A stretch of 64,000 bases of DNA. It comes from Sphaerothrix gracilis. Lineage in GTDB: Bacteria; Cyanobacteriota; Cyanobacteriia; Phormidesmidales; Phormidesmidaceae. The stretch spans positions 1-64,000 of the forward strand of contig NZ_JASATW010000010.1 in NCBI RefSeq assembly GCF_030405905.1. The letters are read 5' to 3'. Shown here in pieces: positions 18,100-27,367 of the stretch. Each line of letters opens with the position of its first letter. Position 1 is the stretch's first letter. The notes under the pieces are model-generated. The model was not told where the DNA came from, ran no database searches, and was given only the letters and a program-made list of their open reading frames with translations. Both the position numbers and the translations under genes were made by a program.

Positions 18100-19515
18100 T
18101 TAATCCTCATCATCGTCGTCATCACTGCCTTCATCTCTCTCATCATCATCCCCGTCTTGATCGGCTGAAGCCCCCTCCGCAACGCCTGCAAATCGGAGCA
18201 GGTCAGCCATCGTAAAGGTACCGGGTACGGCTGCCGGTAGGGTTGGCTTCCAGCAGGGATGCACGTTTTGATAAGAGAGATAGTCACCTTCTAGCAGCCC
18301 TAAGAAGACTTCCGCAACTAGGCGACCTCCCACCGGGCCGAGCGTTTCACCCTTCCCTAAAATTTCCGCCTCCTTCAAGATGTAATACCAGAGGGGCGCT
18401 GCCGCAAAACCCAGAGGCGCAATCTCCAGTTGCTCATCGCTTAACGGTTCCAAACCCATTGCGCAAGTTACTGCTTGACCCGAAGGCAAGCTGAAAGACT
18501 GGCCTCGCAGAAGATTGCGGGTCGCTAGCGAAGCTTCTTCTGAGGGCGGAATGAAAGGCAGCTTCAGCAAAATAGAAGCAATTTTGGCATCCAGTTTTTT
18601 GCTGAACTGAGGCGGACGCTTACGATCAATTTTAAAGAAATTGCGCCAGTCAACGGCCTTGCCAACAGGTACGCCATTGAAAAAACTGAGGTCAAATAGC
18701 TTAGCGCTGACCTGATCGTTAATTTGAAAGCTATTGCGCACCTGGCTATGACCCAAGCGAAATGCAGCTACTGAGAACTCAACCGGAATAAAGGGTTCTT
18801 GGCCAAACTGATAAAACTGACGTCCCTGATCCTGAATATTGTCCAGCAACGGCTGACCCACAATGAGAGGCAGATACTCATGCAGTACAATCCACTGATA
18901 GTGCCAGCGGACAGTTTGCTGGGCCTCATGAAACAGATCAGCGCCTCCTATTCCTCGCTGCTTAAGATGATCGACTACAGCGTTGTGGAACTTGAGAAAA
19001 GCTAAATGCAGTTGAGAAACAACTAAGTTTTCGTCGTTGCGGGGATCGCCAATCAGTGCCCGATTTTGGCGGTTACGCGGCAGATCGTAGCTGGGATTGG
19101 ACGCAGTGCCGATCAGCAGTTTGGCCGGATTTTCTTGGTCATAGAGATAAGGACTGGCTTCAGGGCCGGAACCATAGACATTGTCAAGCTCTAAAACAGG
19201 TGTCCGAAAGTTACGAATAGCCGTCGGATCATTTTGCCGCTCTAGGCTAGAGGTGGTATCTAAGGTAATATCGTGGTCGATAAACTGACCGAGGAAAGTA
19301 AAGCCTGCCGGAATCGTTCTACTTTCACCTGCAGCGTCATCCCCAGTGCCTTCATCCATTGGCCCGCCGATTTTACCTAGGTTAACTAAGGCTTCGTGCT
19401 CTGAGATTAGAGGCGCGAGAGAAGAAAAAATTCGGCCAAATTTGCCGCCATCTTGGTAAAAAGGAGAGGGAGGAATACAACCCGCACGCAGGGGCGTCAT
19501 GCCGTGACGACTCAT
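18100..19515 (-). CDS. Animal-type heme peroxidase with Asp-rich C-terminal tail
   Basis: 471 residues of the animal haem peroxidase superfamily. The distal His lies in GQFIDHDIT (H81), and the proximal His in AFRLGHSQVRNSF (H256). LVVSQLHLAFLKFHNAVVDHL and RWHYQWIVLHEYLPLIVG are family landmarks. No signal peptide is evident. The last ~20 residues are almost purely acidic (DGDDDERDEGSDDDDDED), resembling a cation-binding tail. Bacterial members oxidise halides or organic substrates with peroxide; the substrate here is unknown. The gene is monocistronic, with its own terminator. Confidence 0.87.
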   Translation of the reverse strand: MSRHGMTPLRAGCIPPSPFYQDGGKFGRIFSSLAPLISEHEALVNLGKIGGPMDEGTGDDAAGESRTIPAGFTFLGQFIDHDITLDTTSSLERQNDPTAIRNFRTPVLELDNVYGSGPEASPYLYDQENPAKLLIGTASNPSYDLPRNRQNRALIGDPRNDENLVVSQLHLAFLKFHNAVVDHLKQRGIGGADLFHEAQQTVRWHYQWIVLHEYLPLIVGQPLLDNIQDQGRQFYQFGQEPFIPVEFSVAAFRLGHSQVRNSFQINDQVSAKLFDLSFFNGVPVGKAVDWRNFFKIDRKRPPQFSKKLDAKIASILLKLPFIPPSEEASLATRNLLRGQSFSLPSGQAVTCAMGLEPLSDEQLEIAPLGFAAAPLWYYILKEAEILGKGETLGPVGGRLVAEVFLGLLEGDYLSYQNVHPCWKPTLPAAVPGTFTMADLLRFAGVAEGASADQDGDDDERDEGSDDDDDED

Positions 19516-19636
19516 AGAGTATGCTCCTATAGAAAACTTGTTGATAAAGAAAAGTTCAGACTACGTTACGTCCCGAACTCGTTCACAGCATGGCAAGTTT
19601 TGGATAGGGGCGGCATCACCCGCGCGGGTACCTTAT

Positions 19637-20026
19637 TTATTCCTTGCCACAATAGGCAATCAGATCAATTTCCACATCGCCAAAGTCTGCAAGGCCGAGA
19701 ACGCCAACCGTGGTACGTCCAGGAAAGCGTCCCGGCGTAAAGTAAGAAGCATAGACCTGATTGACGGCTTCATAGTAGCGAAAATCAGTAATAAAAATGC
19801 GAGCCATAACTACCTGAGTTAGATCTGTTCCCGCTTTCGCCAAGACTATCTGTAGATTTTCCATCACCCGATGAGTTTGCTCCACAATCGGGCCTTTAAT
19901 CACTTTCCCCGTGGCAGGATCTTCAGCGAGCTGTCCGGTAACAAAGAGAAAATCGCCCGCTTTAACAGCATGAGAGTAGGGAGCTACGGGCGGTAGCTGA
20001 TCTGACAGCGTAATAAATTCAGGCAT
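19637..20026 (-). CDS. ridA: RidA family enamine/imine deaminase
   Basis: This 129-residue protein matches the RidA/YjgF/UK114 family: PPVAPYSHAVKAGDFLFVTGQ at the N-terminus, VVMARIFITDF in the middle, and RTTVGVLGLADFGDVEIDLIAY, which places the conserved Arg that binds the substrate carboxylate. Canonical RidA hydrolyses reactive enamines from PLP-dependent dehydratases, protecting among others branched-chain amino acid synthesis. Here the usual PxR(S/T)x(V/I) segment is present as PGRTTVGV. It lies in a minus-strand series after the small membrane protein. Confidence 0.9.
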   Translation of the reverse strand: MPEFITLSDQLPPVAPYSHAVKAGDFLFVTGQLAEDPATGKVIKGPIVEQTHRVMENLQIVLAKAGTDLTQVVMARIFITDFRYYEAVNQVYASYFTPGRFPGRTTVGVLGLADFGDVEIDLIAYCGKE

Positions 20027-20039
20027 AAAAGGGCTGGCG

Positions 20040-20522
20040 TTAAACGAAGGGAAATAAGAAAATTATGTAGACTAAAAAGCCGACTAAAACTCCATAGCTA
20101 CAGGATAGAATTCCTCGAAACGACTTGCTATCGTCTCGCCAAAAGATAGTGGCCAATGTGCTGGAAAATAAAAGCTCGCCAATCGGAAAAGCTTCTTGCG
20201 AAAGCAGCCTGACCACAAGCATGAGAATGATTAGCCAAACTGCATAAACAAAAAATATATTGAATAAAGGAACGCGGTGCTGTGAGCGAAAAAGCTGACT
20301 ATACTTACCAATATAGGTTAGAACAATAATAGGCAGAGAAGTTGCAGCCAAGCTGCGTATGCCTGAGCCTATGTCGTTTAAAAAACTGGTAATTATAAAG
20401 TAAATAGTAAAGCCACCCAACAGAGCAACAGTTGTGGCGATCGCCAGGAAGTTGATAATATTCAAAAACCTGTTTGAGCCAGATTTTTTAGACCGATGAG
20501 GCTGTTTATTAATCACTCCCAT
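20040..20522 (-). CDS. Hypothetical membrane protein (four predicted TM helices)
   Basis: 160 residues with four hydrophobic segments at about 20-48, 58-72, 85-108 and 140-159, and a basic N-terminus (KQPHRSKKSGSNR), suggesting an inside start. I recognise no family. It begins 42 bases after rubredoxin's stop and ends 13 bases before ridA's start, so co-transcription is possible. A TTTCTCCTT (AAGGAGAAA on the coding strand) just upstream is a good ribosome-binding site. Confidence 0.6.
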   Translation of the reverse strand: MGVINKQPHRSKKSGSNRFLNIINFLAIATTVALLGGFTIYFIITSFLNDIGSGIRSLAATSLPIIVLTYIGKYSQLFRSQHRVPLFNIFFVYAVWLIILMLVVRLLSQEAFPIGELLFSSTLATIFWRDDSKSFRGILSCSYGVLVGFLVYIIFLFPFV

Positions 20523-20564
20523 TTCTCCTTAAATGCGGTTAGCGATCGCAATTCTTAGGCTCTG

Positions 20565-20732
20565 CTATTCGGCATCAACGGGTTCAAACTGAGACTTAGT
20601 AGCACCGCATTGAGGACAGACCCAATCATCGGCAATATCTTCAAAGGCAGTTCCCGGCTCAATACCTGAGTCAGGATCTCCCTGTTCTGGATTGTAAATG
20701 TATCCGCAAAGGGTACAGCGATATTTTTTCAT
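20565..20732 (-). CDS. Rubredoxin (55 aa)
   Basis: This small gene reads from ATG at 20732 to TAG at 20565. The protein has the two rubredoxin iron knuckles, CTLCGY and CPQCGA, the YNPEQGDPDSGIEPGTAFEDI core and the DDWVCP aromatic site that define the family. It binds one Fe through four Cys and transfers single electrons. It lacks the C-terminal membrane anchor of the photosystem-associated RubA of cyanobacteria, so it is probably a soluble rubredoxin. Confidence 0.93.
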   Translation of the reverse strand: MKKYRCTLCGYIYNPEQGDPDSGIEPGTAFEDIADDWVCPQCGATKSQFEPVDAE

Positions 20733-20822
20733 TCCGTAAATCTTTACATACAGTGCGGATAATATCAGCCACGGGTAGCTCCACCATCGTTCTAAAGAAT
20801 GATTGCCCGGCAGCCTATATCT

Positions 20823-20857
20823 GAAAAAACGAGGTTATGTCACCTGCACAACCTCGC
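20823..20857 (-). terminator. Terminator after phosphoglucomutase
   Basis: The stem CGAGGTT / AACCTCG with a 13-base loop is followed by six T on the minus strand, 24 bases after the pgm stop codon. Confidence 0.7.
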
Positions 20858-20880
20858 TTACTATCTCCTTGATACCGCTG

Positions 20881-22515
20881 TTAGGTGATAACGGTAGGCT
20901 GATCGCGCCCTGTCAGTGACTGAATCTGAGCAATTTCATCTGCAAGCTGAATCAGGGGTGCCAAAGCTGCTTGGGTATCAATATCGTGTTTGGCAGGATC
21001 TGGCTCATAGCTTTCTAAATAGACCCGTAGAGTAGCTCCTTTTGTGCCCGTGCCAGATAGGCGAAAGACAATACGCGAACCATCCGTGAAGCCAATCCGA
21101 ATTCCCTGCTTTTCGCTAACGCTGTGATCCACCGGATCGCGGTAGCTGAAATCGTCGGCATAGGCGACCCGATAGTTGCCCATCTGCTGACCTTTCATTT
21201 CTTTGACGGCGCTGCGCAAATTTGCCATGAGCTGATTGGCAGGTTCTGCAGCCACTTCTTCATAGTCATGCCGTGAGTAGTAGTTGCGCCCGTAGGTTTG
21301 CCAGTGTTCTTTGACAATATCCTCCACTGACTGCTGACGCGCCGCTAAAATATTTAGCCAGAACAAAACCGCCCACAGACCGTCTTTTTCGCGCACGTGG
21401 TCAGAACCTGTACCAAAGCTCTCCTCACCGCACAGCGTTGCTTTACCCGCGTCCAGCAGATTGCCAAAAAACTTCCAGCCGGTCGGAGTTTCGTAGCAGT
21501 CAATACCTAGATCTTCCGCCACGCGATCGACCGCCTGACTCGTGGGCATAGAGCGGGCTACACCCGCTAATCCTGAGCGATAGCCAGGAACCAGCTTAGC
21601 GTTGGCAGCCAAAACGGCCAGACTATCGCTGGGAGTCACAAAAAAGTGATTGCCCAAGATCATGTTGCGATCGCCATCTCCATCGGAAGCTGCCCCAAAA
21701 TCAGGCGCTTTGTCGCCAAACATAGTTTCAACTAAGTCATGGGCGTAGACCAAATTAGGGTCAGGGTGTCCGCCGCCAAAGTCCTCTAGCGGTTCGCCAT
21801 TCTGCACGGTACCGGAAGGCGCATTTAGACGGCGCTCCAAAATCGCTTTGGCGTAGGGTCCAGTCACGGCGTGGAGCGAGTCCATGCACAAGCGAAACTG
21901 GCCGGAGGTAACAAACTGCTGAATCTGATTAAAATCAAAGATTGATTCCATCAGCGAGGCGTAGTCTGCCACGGAATCGATCACATCTACTTTCATTGAG
22001 CCAAGCTGGGTTGAACCAATGTGATCGAGATCGAGATCGTCTGCCTCTAGAATTTTGTAGCTGTCAATGGACTGGCTGCGCTCAAAAATCGCTTGCGTTA
22101 CTTTCTCCGGGGCTGGGCCACCATTTTCGGTGTTGTACTTGACGCCGAAGTCTCCCTCTGGGCCACCGGGGTTATGGCTGGCCGACAGGATGATACCGCC
22201 TAGAGCCTTGTGTTTGCGGATGACGCAGGAGGCGGCAGGGGTAGAAAGGATGCCGCCCTGCCCAACCATTACCCGGCCTAAGCCGTTGGCCGCTGCCATC
22301 TTAAGAATAATTTGAATAGCCGGACGGTTGTAGTAGCGTCCATCTCCGCCAAGCACCAGGGTTTCGCCCTGCAGGCTTTCTAAGCTATCGAAGATAGACT
22401 GAATAAAATTCTCTAAGTAATTCTCCTGCTGAAACGCAGGAACCTGCTTCCGCAGCCCAGATGTCCCCGGCTTTTGATCAGAGTAGGGTTGTGTAGAAAC
22501 TGTGCGAATAGACAT
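20881..22515 (-). CDS. pgm: Phosphoglucomutase (alpha-D-glucose-1,6-bisphosphate dependent)
   Basis: Interconverts glucose-1-phosphate and glucose-6-phosphate, linking glycogen, sucrose and UDP-glucose pools. The catalytic phosphoserine loop is GIILSASHNPGG, the metal loop is DGDGDRNM, the sugar-binding loop GEESFGTGSDH, and the phosphate loop RLSGTGTKGATLR. The ATG at 22515 begins MSIRTV and has AGAGGA 6 bases upstream. The frame stays open for 26 more codons but adds nothing family-like. The resulting 544 residues match the usual length. It would supply glucose-1-phosphate for the UDP-sugar genes further right. Confidence 0.95.
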   Translation of the reverse strand: MSIRTVSTQPYSDQKPGTSGLRKQVPAFQQENYLENFIQSIFDSLESLQGETLVLGGDGRYYNRPAIQIILKMAAANGLGRVMVGQGGILSTPAASCVIRKHKALGGIILSASHNPGGPEGDFGVKYNTENGGPAPEKVTQAIFERSQSIDSYKILEADDLDLDHIGSTQLGSMKVDVIDSVADYASLMESIFDFNQIQQFVTSGQFRLCMDSLHAVTGPYAKAILERRLNAPSGTVQNGEPLEDFGGGHPDPNLVYAHDLVETMFGDKAPDFGAASDGDGDRNMILGNHFFVTPSDSLAVLAANAKLVPGYRSGLAGVARSMPTSQAVDRVAEDLGIDCYETPTGWKFFGNLLDAGKATLCGEESFGTGSDHVREKDGLWAVLFWLNILAARQQSVEDIVKEHWQTYGRNYYSRHDYEEVAAEPANQLMANLRSAVKEMKGQQMGNYRVAYADDFSYRDPVDHSVSEKQGIRIGFTDGSRIVFRLSGTGTKGATLRVYLESYEPDPAKHDIDTQAALAPLIQLADEIAQIQSLTGRDQPTVIT

Positions 22516-22737
22516 TGAGATCCTCTTCCCAAGCATTTTTTGAGCGACAACTCTCGGTCTCGCATCGATGATGGCAGCCAGTGCCTCCCTCAAGATAATA
22601 GTGGGAAGAGGATCTTTTTCTCAGTCTCTAGCTAGGGTTTTTGCCAAAATCCACCACAACCACCAGATTCTCAGTCCAAAAAAAGAGGGCTGAACTCTTG
22701 CTATAGCGCTCTCTCTGTCAGCTGAAGGCTTTAAAGC

Positions 22738-22787
22738 AACTGCGATCGCACCTCAGCCAGTAAAGCTACATCGGCGCGATCGCAGTT
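22738..22787. repeat. Inverted repeat built on HIP1
   Basis: AACTGCGATCGC and GCGATCGCAGTT form a perfect 12-bp stem around a 26-base loop, each arm containing a HIP1 octamer. It lies 25 bases after the rpsU stop and may cap that transcript, but no T run follows. Nothing else is seen in the 296-base gap between pgm and rpsU. Confidence 0.5.
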
Positions 22788-22811
22788 AAAGAGGTTTAGC
22801 AAACGGCTAGC

Positions 22812-22988
22812 CTACCGAAAACGCTTTTTCCGGCGAGCAACTGCCTTACGTTTGCGCTTTTCCTGGGGCGTTTCAAAATGCCGCCGCCGCTTAACTTCTG
22901 AGAAAATGCCTGCTTTGGAAACCTGCCGCTTGAAACGACGCAGTGCGGATTCAATTCCTTCGTTTTCACCAACTACAACCTGAGTCAT
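22812..22988 (-). CDS. rpsU: Ribosomal protein bS21
   Basis: This 58-residue, very basic protein reads from ATG at 22988 to TAG at 22812. The S21 pattern is clear: VVVGENEGIESALRRFKRQVSKAGIFSEVKRRRHFETP, then a C-terminal run of Arg and Lys. It sits on the platform of the 30S subunit near the 3' end of 16S rRNA. It is a stand-alone gene here, without the dnaG/rpoD neighbours of enterobacteria. Confidence 0.96.
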   Translation of the reverse strand: MTQVVVGENEGIESALRRFKRQVSKAGIFSEVKRRRHFETPQEKRKRKAVARRKKRFR

Positions 22989-23180
22989 ATCGTTCTGATG
23001 TCTTTGCGTCTACAGCCTATTCAGCAAAAATAGTAAGCTACTACAAAATTAAAACTTCAGCTGCTCTGCTATGGGAGATAGCAACACCACCTATGACCAA
23101 TTTTTAACCATAAGCATATCGCCTGACCCATCAGGTCAGCTCAGGTTTAAAATTAGCACAAATTTCCGACCCCATCACAT

Positions 23181-23942
23181 CTAAAGCATCCATTCGGCGA
23201 CTACGCCGACTCGACTGTCCTGCCGCTGTTTTGAGTTTTGCAACTGAATGTCGGTTGACAGCCGCCATTGGGGGGTAAGGGCATAGCCAAATGACAGCGT
23301 GGTGAGTCCCACTTCTTCCTCGCTGTAAGGAGCCACCCAGGTCTGTGTCAGCGAAACATCAGCAGCCCCAGTCCGTGAGGGCACTACCTGCAGGCGCACA
23401 CCTAGGTTGAGACCGTCAACCTCATAGCGGTTGGTAGCTAAAGAGCGATAGCCCACGATAGGTGCAACGTTGATGTATTCTCCCAGCGGCAAAACGTAAT
23501 AGCGTAAATCACCGCCATAGGATTGGCGATCGCCCTCAAGGTCTGACTGATAATCGCCGCTGAGAGTGAGTCTGGTTTGACCAATAAAGACATCCTCTAT
23601 GCCAACATGAATGCCGCTGGCCTGATTGCTGGAGGGAAAATTGGCATAGCCGATCCTGAGCCGAGTGCGAAAGCTAGGATCATGCTGCATGTCTGAGAGC
23701 AGATCTGGGACCGCTTCTATCCAGCGCTGCAAAACCGGACTATCTTCCAGTACTGCTGGCGCAATCTCAACGCGGTCTACGGCATTTTCGGTATTGGTTT
23801 CAGACTGAGCGATCGCAGGCAATTGCCACGCCCCCCCCACTCCCACCAGACAGCCACAACACAGCCCCATCAACGGCCTCACATGGGTTCCTCTGACCGC
23901 TGCGGTAAGCTGCCGGGCGGTTGGAATTAAATCAAACTTCAT
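23181..23942 (-). CDS. Secreted, probably outer-membrane beta-barrel protein
   Basis: 253 residues with an N-terminal signal sequence (hydrophobic ~24-45, cleavage near AIAQS). The mature part is rich in alternating beta strands (TRLTLSGDYQSD, SYGGDLRYYVLPLGEYINVAPIVGYRSL, TTLSFGYALTPQWRLSTDIQL) and ends in hydrophobic EWML, compatible with a small beta-barrel. I cannot assign a function. It lies between rpsU and acsF without close neighbours. Confidence 0.6.
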   Translation of the reverse strand: MKFDLIPTARQLTAAVRGTHVRPLMGLCCGCLVGVGGAWQLPAIAQSETNTENAVDRVEIAPAVLEDSPVLQRWIEAVPDLLSDMQHDPSFRTRLRIGYANFPSSNQASGIHVGIEDVFIGQTRLTLSGDYQSDLEGDRQSYGGDLRYYVLPLGEYINVAPIVGYRSLATNRYEVDGLNLGVRLQVVPSRTGAADVSLTQTWVAPYSEEEVGLTTLSFGYALTPQWRLSTDIQLQNSKQRQDSRVGVVAEWML

Positions 23943-24098
23943 GCCGGTAATTTGATGATTTGCTATGGAAAGCTGTGATGCCGTTTGTCGCGACTATTGG
24001 CCTGTGTCGCAGCGTCACCCCTGTTAAGCTGACAGCATTTGGCCTATCTTTGCTCCCAGGGCAAATACAAAATTAGCTTTGTAATTGATTGAGTTCCA

Positions 24099-24128
24099 AA
24101 GAAAAGCGGCTCTGACGTTCAGAGCCGC
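24099..24128 (-). terminator. Terminator after acsF
   Basis: A perfect 10-bp stem (GCGGCTCTGA / TCAGAGCCGC) with a 3-base loop is followed on the minus strand by TTTTCTTT, 33 bases after the acsF stop. Confidence 0.85.
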
Positions 24129-24160
24129 CCTGAAGGGGGTGAAAATTTGGGCTGGTGTGA

Positions 24161-25237
24161 TTAACGCACCATTGCCCGTAGAGAAGTGACATCGATTGGC
24201 TTCATCAGATAAAGCCGCACTACCTTGGCCCCAATGGCTGCAATATGGGGTAGTCGCCGCAGCAGCTTGATTAACTTGGGCTGAGTGGAACTGCCAATGG
24301 CGCTGAGCTTAGCGTTGCTAGCAGCAGCTTCATCCATCAGCGCCACGAATTGGGGATGGTCAACATTGAGGATCACCGGGAATACCCGTCCGGCAGACTC
24401 GTTGGTCTTACGGATTACGTGAATGTCGTAGTCTCTAGCGTTCAGGCCAATCGACTTGTAGAAATCACTGCGCTGCAGGTCATTCAGATACATAGTCACA
24501 AAGACTGACAGCAAGAAGAAGCGACACCACAGCTTCGCTTTCCAGTCGTTGAGAATAGAAGGCTGGGCCTTCATCAGCGCCGCAAAAAAGTCGCCGTGAC
24601 GATTCTCATCCTGGCACCAGTTCTCAAAGAAGCGGAAGATAGGGTAAATCTGGTTTTCGGGGTGAGACTCTAGGTGGCGATAGATGGTGATGTAGCGCCA
24701 GTAGCCAATCTTCTCAGAGAGATAGGTGGCGTAGAAAATGAACTTGGGTTTGAAGAAGGTATACTTTTTGCTCTTGGTCAAAAAGCCGAGATCAAGCTGG
24801 AGATTGAAGTCCGACATGGCTTTATTGAGAAAGCCTGCGTGCCGAGCCTCATCCCGCGACATCAACGAAAAGCACTCCGCCAGTACCGGGCTTTTGCCCT
24901 TGAGACGGCGTCCTAGCTCTTTGTAAAGTAAGAAACCGGAAAATTCAGCCGTACAGGAGCGCTCTAAAAATTCAACGAACAGCTTGCGGGTTTCGCCATC
25001 AATATGCTCCCAGGACTGATTGAACTGCTCATCACGCACAAAATGGTGGCGATTGTAGTCAGCCTGAAACTCTTCCAGGATGGCTTTCAGCTCCCCTTCA
25101 TTGACAGAGATATCCATCTCTGCCATTTCCTCAAAGTCAGTGGTATAAAAGCGCGGCGTCAAGATAGTGTCTTGAGCAGGTGCTTTGACGCCTGGCCGGA
25201 TTTCTTGAAAATCAGGTTTTTTGAGGGAATCTACCAT
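24161..25237 (-). CDS. acsF: Mg-protoporphyrin IX monomethyl ester oxidative cyclase
   Basis: The oxygen-dependent cyclase that forms the fifth ring of chlorophyll. The di-iron ligand motifs are present: ERSCTAEFSGFLLYKELGRR, then SRDEARHAGF, and DENRHGDFF. Length (358) is normal. DTILTPRFYTTDFEEM near the start and YDIHVIRKTNESAGRVFPV in the middle are conserved in cyanobacterial AcsF. This gene is direct evidence for an oxygenic phototroph. It is monocistronic with a strong terminator; the low-oxygen paralogue, if any, is not in this window. Confidence 0.96.
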   Translation of the reverse strand: MVDSLKKPDFQEIRPGVKAPAQDTILTPRFYTTDFEEMAEMDISVNEGELKAILEEFQADYNRHHFVRDEQFNQSWEHIDGETRKLFVEFLERSCTAEFSGFLLYKELGRRLKGKSPVLAECFSLMSRDEARHAGFLNKAMSDFNLQLDLGFLTKSKKYTFFKPKFIFYATYLSEKIGYWRYITIYRHLESHPENQIYPIFRFFENWCQDENRHGDFFAALMKAQPSILNDWKAKLWCRFFLLSVFVTMYLNDLQRSDFYKSIGLNARDYDIHVIRKTNESAGRVFPVILNVDHPQFVALMDEAAASNAKLSAIGSSTQPKLIKLLRRLPHIAAIGAKVVRLYLMKPIDVTSLRAMVR

Positions 25238-25440
25238 GAGTCCTTTAATACTTGCTTATGAGGGTTGCGCCTGTAGCGGGCGATCGCAGCTAAAGAGCCT
25301 TTGAGCCTGCAGTCTTTACGAGGTTTGATTAAATAGGTGGGTCAGCCCAGACAGCATCCCCAATCATGACCCTTAGTGTATCAACCCCAAAGCCCTTAAA
25401 TCTCGTTGCCTAGTTTAAGAATTGCAACAGTCTGGGTTGA

Positions 25441-27162
25441 CTATTGAGCTTCTTCTAAGCGCTCCTGCAGCTCATATTCCTTCAAAAGGGTGGTAACTCG
25501 CTGCTGAATTTCCAAGTGGGGTTCTACCCCTTCGTAGGCAAAGCGCTCGTAGCCACCAGTCTCCACCAGTTCAGCTAAATACAGCACTCGGTCATCTGTG
25601 CGAGGGTGCGTCGCAAACCAGCTTAGACCAGCCCGTTCCCCAGCTTCCTGGTCGAGCGTCATCATCAGGCGATACAGGCCATCTGCCGCGTAACCACTGG
25701 CTGCTAGAATCTGCGTGCCCATCACGTCTGCCTGCCGCTCCATCTGCCGGGAATAGCCCGTTACTACCAGCCCAGTGGCAATGTTGGCGGCGGCTGGTAC
25801 GGGTATGTATTGGGCCAGACTGGCGGCAAGATTGCCTTCGGTGGCTAGCTGAAATCCGTGGGAGAGCACAGCATGAGAAATTTCATGCGCTAGCAGCCCG
25901 GCCAGCTCAGCCGCGGATTCGGTTTTGAGGATGGCACCGGCATTGATAAAAATTTTGCCCCCTGGCAGAGCGAAGGCATTCAGCCGCTCGTCTAAAACCA
26001 CGTAGAACTCATAGTCAAACTCATCTCGTCCAGCGACGCGGGCTAGCCGCTGACCCAGACCATTGATGTAAGCCGTGACTTCTGGATCAGTGACAACGGG
26101 GAGCTGCTCCCGCGCCTGCTCAGCAATGCGATCGCCCATACCGCTCTCACCCCGCAGCAGCAGCAGCGTCGAGTCTAAGGCCGAGAAAGGGCCAAACAGC
26201 CCGCCCGTCAGCGCATAGCCTAGTGCTCCCGTGACAATGTTGCCAATGACGTTGCCCTGCAGGTCCTGCCGCAGCTCTCGGCGGAACCGATCCAGATTGG
26301 TGTTTGCCAGTTCTAGCATGGCATCGTGCTCTGGATGGCGGGGATTGAGCACTGCAAACTGTCGGGCCGCGATCGAGGCTTCAATCCACTGCTCAGCATG
26401 CATCAGCACTTCAACCTGAGCCATCAGCAAGTCGGGCTGGGCTGGATAGCGAGTGGCGGCGGCTGACATCACTGCGATCGCTTCCTCTGAGCGATCGTAT
26501 TCAATCAAAGCTTGAGCGTAGCGAATATGACCGGGAATAAACTCTGGGTACTGTTCAACCAGGAGCTGTAGCGGGACTAGTATCCGGGTTTCTAGCCCTA
26601 ATTCAGTCCCCGCCTCAGCCTCACGCCAATAAACCGCTGCGGCTGGTGAAAGATTGTCAGCCGACAGGACTGGCTCCGGCAGTTCCAACGTGGCTTCTCC
26701 CTCTGGCAGAGGTTCCTTTGCCTGTCGATAGAGCTGGACTGCCGCAGCGCGATCGCCGGCTAGGAAGAGCCGATCGGCTTCTATCAGCAACTGCTGGCGT
26801 GCTAACTCTTCTGGACTAGGCTGAACCGCTTCATCTGAGACCGCTTCATCTCCAATCGCTTCGGTCGGTGCGTCTGTGGCCGATTCATCGCTGCCGGCTG
26901 AATCGGTGCCTTCAGCCTCCGAGTTGTCCTCTGGAACTGGCGTCTCTAAGCTGGCATCCGGTTCGGCAGGCGCTTCCCCTTCTTCCGGTGCATCAGGTAA
27001 AGGCGGAAATTCCTCTGGAGAAGATGCTTCACCGCGATCGCTTTCCTCCGGGGCCTGAGCTAGAGGCGATTGCGCCCAAACCAGTTCTCCCAGCAGGCCA
27101 ATGTTCGAGGTTGCAAGCAGGCCCGCTAAGACTAGTGACAGCCATTTCCAGCGCAGTTTCAT
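25441..27162 (-). CDS. M48 family metalloprotease with TPR-like repeats
   Basis: 573 residues. A signal peptide (LSLVLAGLLATSNIGLLG, cleavage near VWAQ) is followed by an acidic Pro/Glu/Ala-rich linker to ~115, tetratricopeptide-like helices (~115-290), then an M48 catalytic domain with the zinc motif HEISHAVLSHG (~424) and the third-ligand region RQMERQADVMG. Family members such as BepA act in the periplasm on outer-membrane protein assembly. In BepA the TPR follows the protease; here the helical repeats precede it. The envelope role is inferred. Confidence 0.88.
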   Translation of the reverse strand: MKLRWKWLSLVLAGLLATSNIGLLGELVWAQSPLAQAPEESDRGEASSPEEFPPLPDAPEEGEAPAEPDASLETPVPEDNSEAEGTDSAGSDESATDAPTEAIGDEAVSDEAVQPSPEELARQQLLIEADRLFLAGDRAAAVQLYRQAKEPLPEGEATLELPEPVLSADNLSPAAAVYWREAEAGTELGLETRILVPLQLLVEQYPEFIPGHIRYAQALIEYDRSEEAIAVMSAAATRYPAQPDLLMAQVEVLMHAEQWIEASIAARQFAVLNPRHPEHDAMLELANTNLDRFRRELRQDLQGNVIGNIVTGALGYALTGGLFGPFSALDSTLLLLRGESGMGDRIAEQAREQLPVVTDPEVTAYINGLGQRLARVAGRDEFDYEFYVVLDERLNAFALPGGKIFINAGAILKTESAAELAGLLAHEISHAVLSHGFQLATEGNLAASLAQYIPVPAAANIATGLVVTGYSRQMERQADVMGTQILAASGYAADGLYRLMMTLDQEAGERAGLSWFATHPRTDDRVLYLAELVETGGYERFAYEGVEPHLEIQQRVTTLLKEYELQERLEEAQ

Positions 27163-27367
27163 GATGAGTGAGGGCTTAACGCGAATTTTGGGTAATTAGC
27201 GAATATGCTGAACAGTTTTGAATTTGCTCAAGCGCAAAAATTGAATTGTAGTGTTGGCTTATTCCCTGACATTTGCCCTTGTCAGAGAAGCTGGTTTTAT
27301 CATCTTAGCTCTCTCAGATAGTGAAAATTTATGCTAACTTTTGTGAAGAACAACTCAGCAAAAGACT

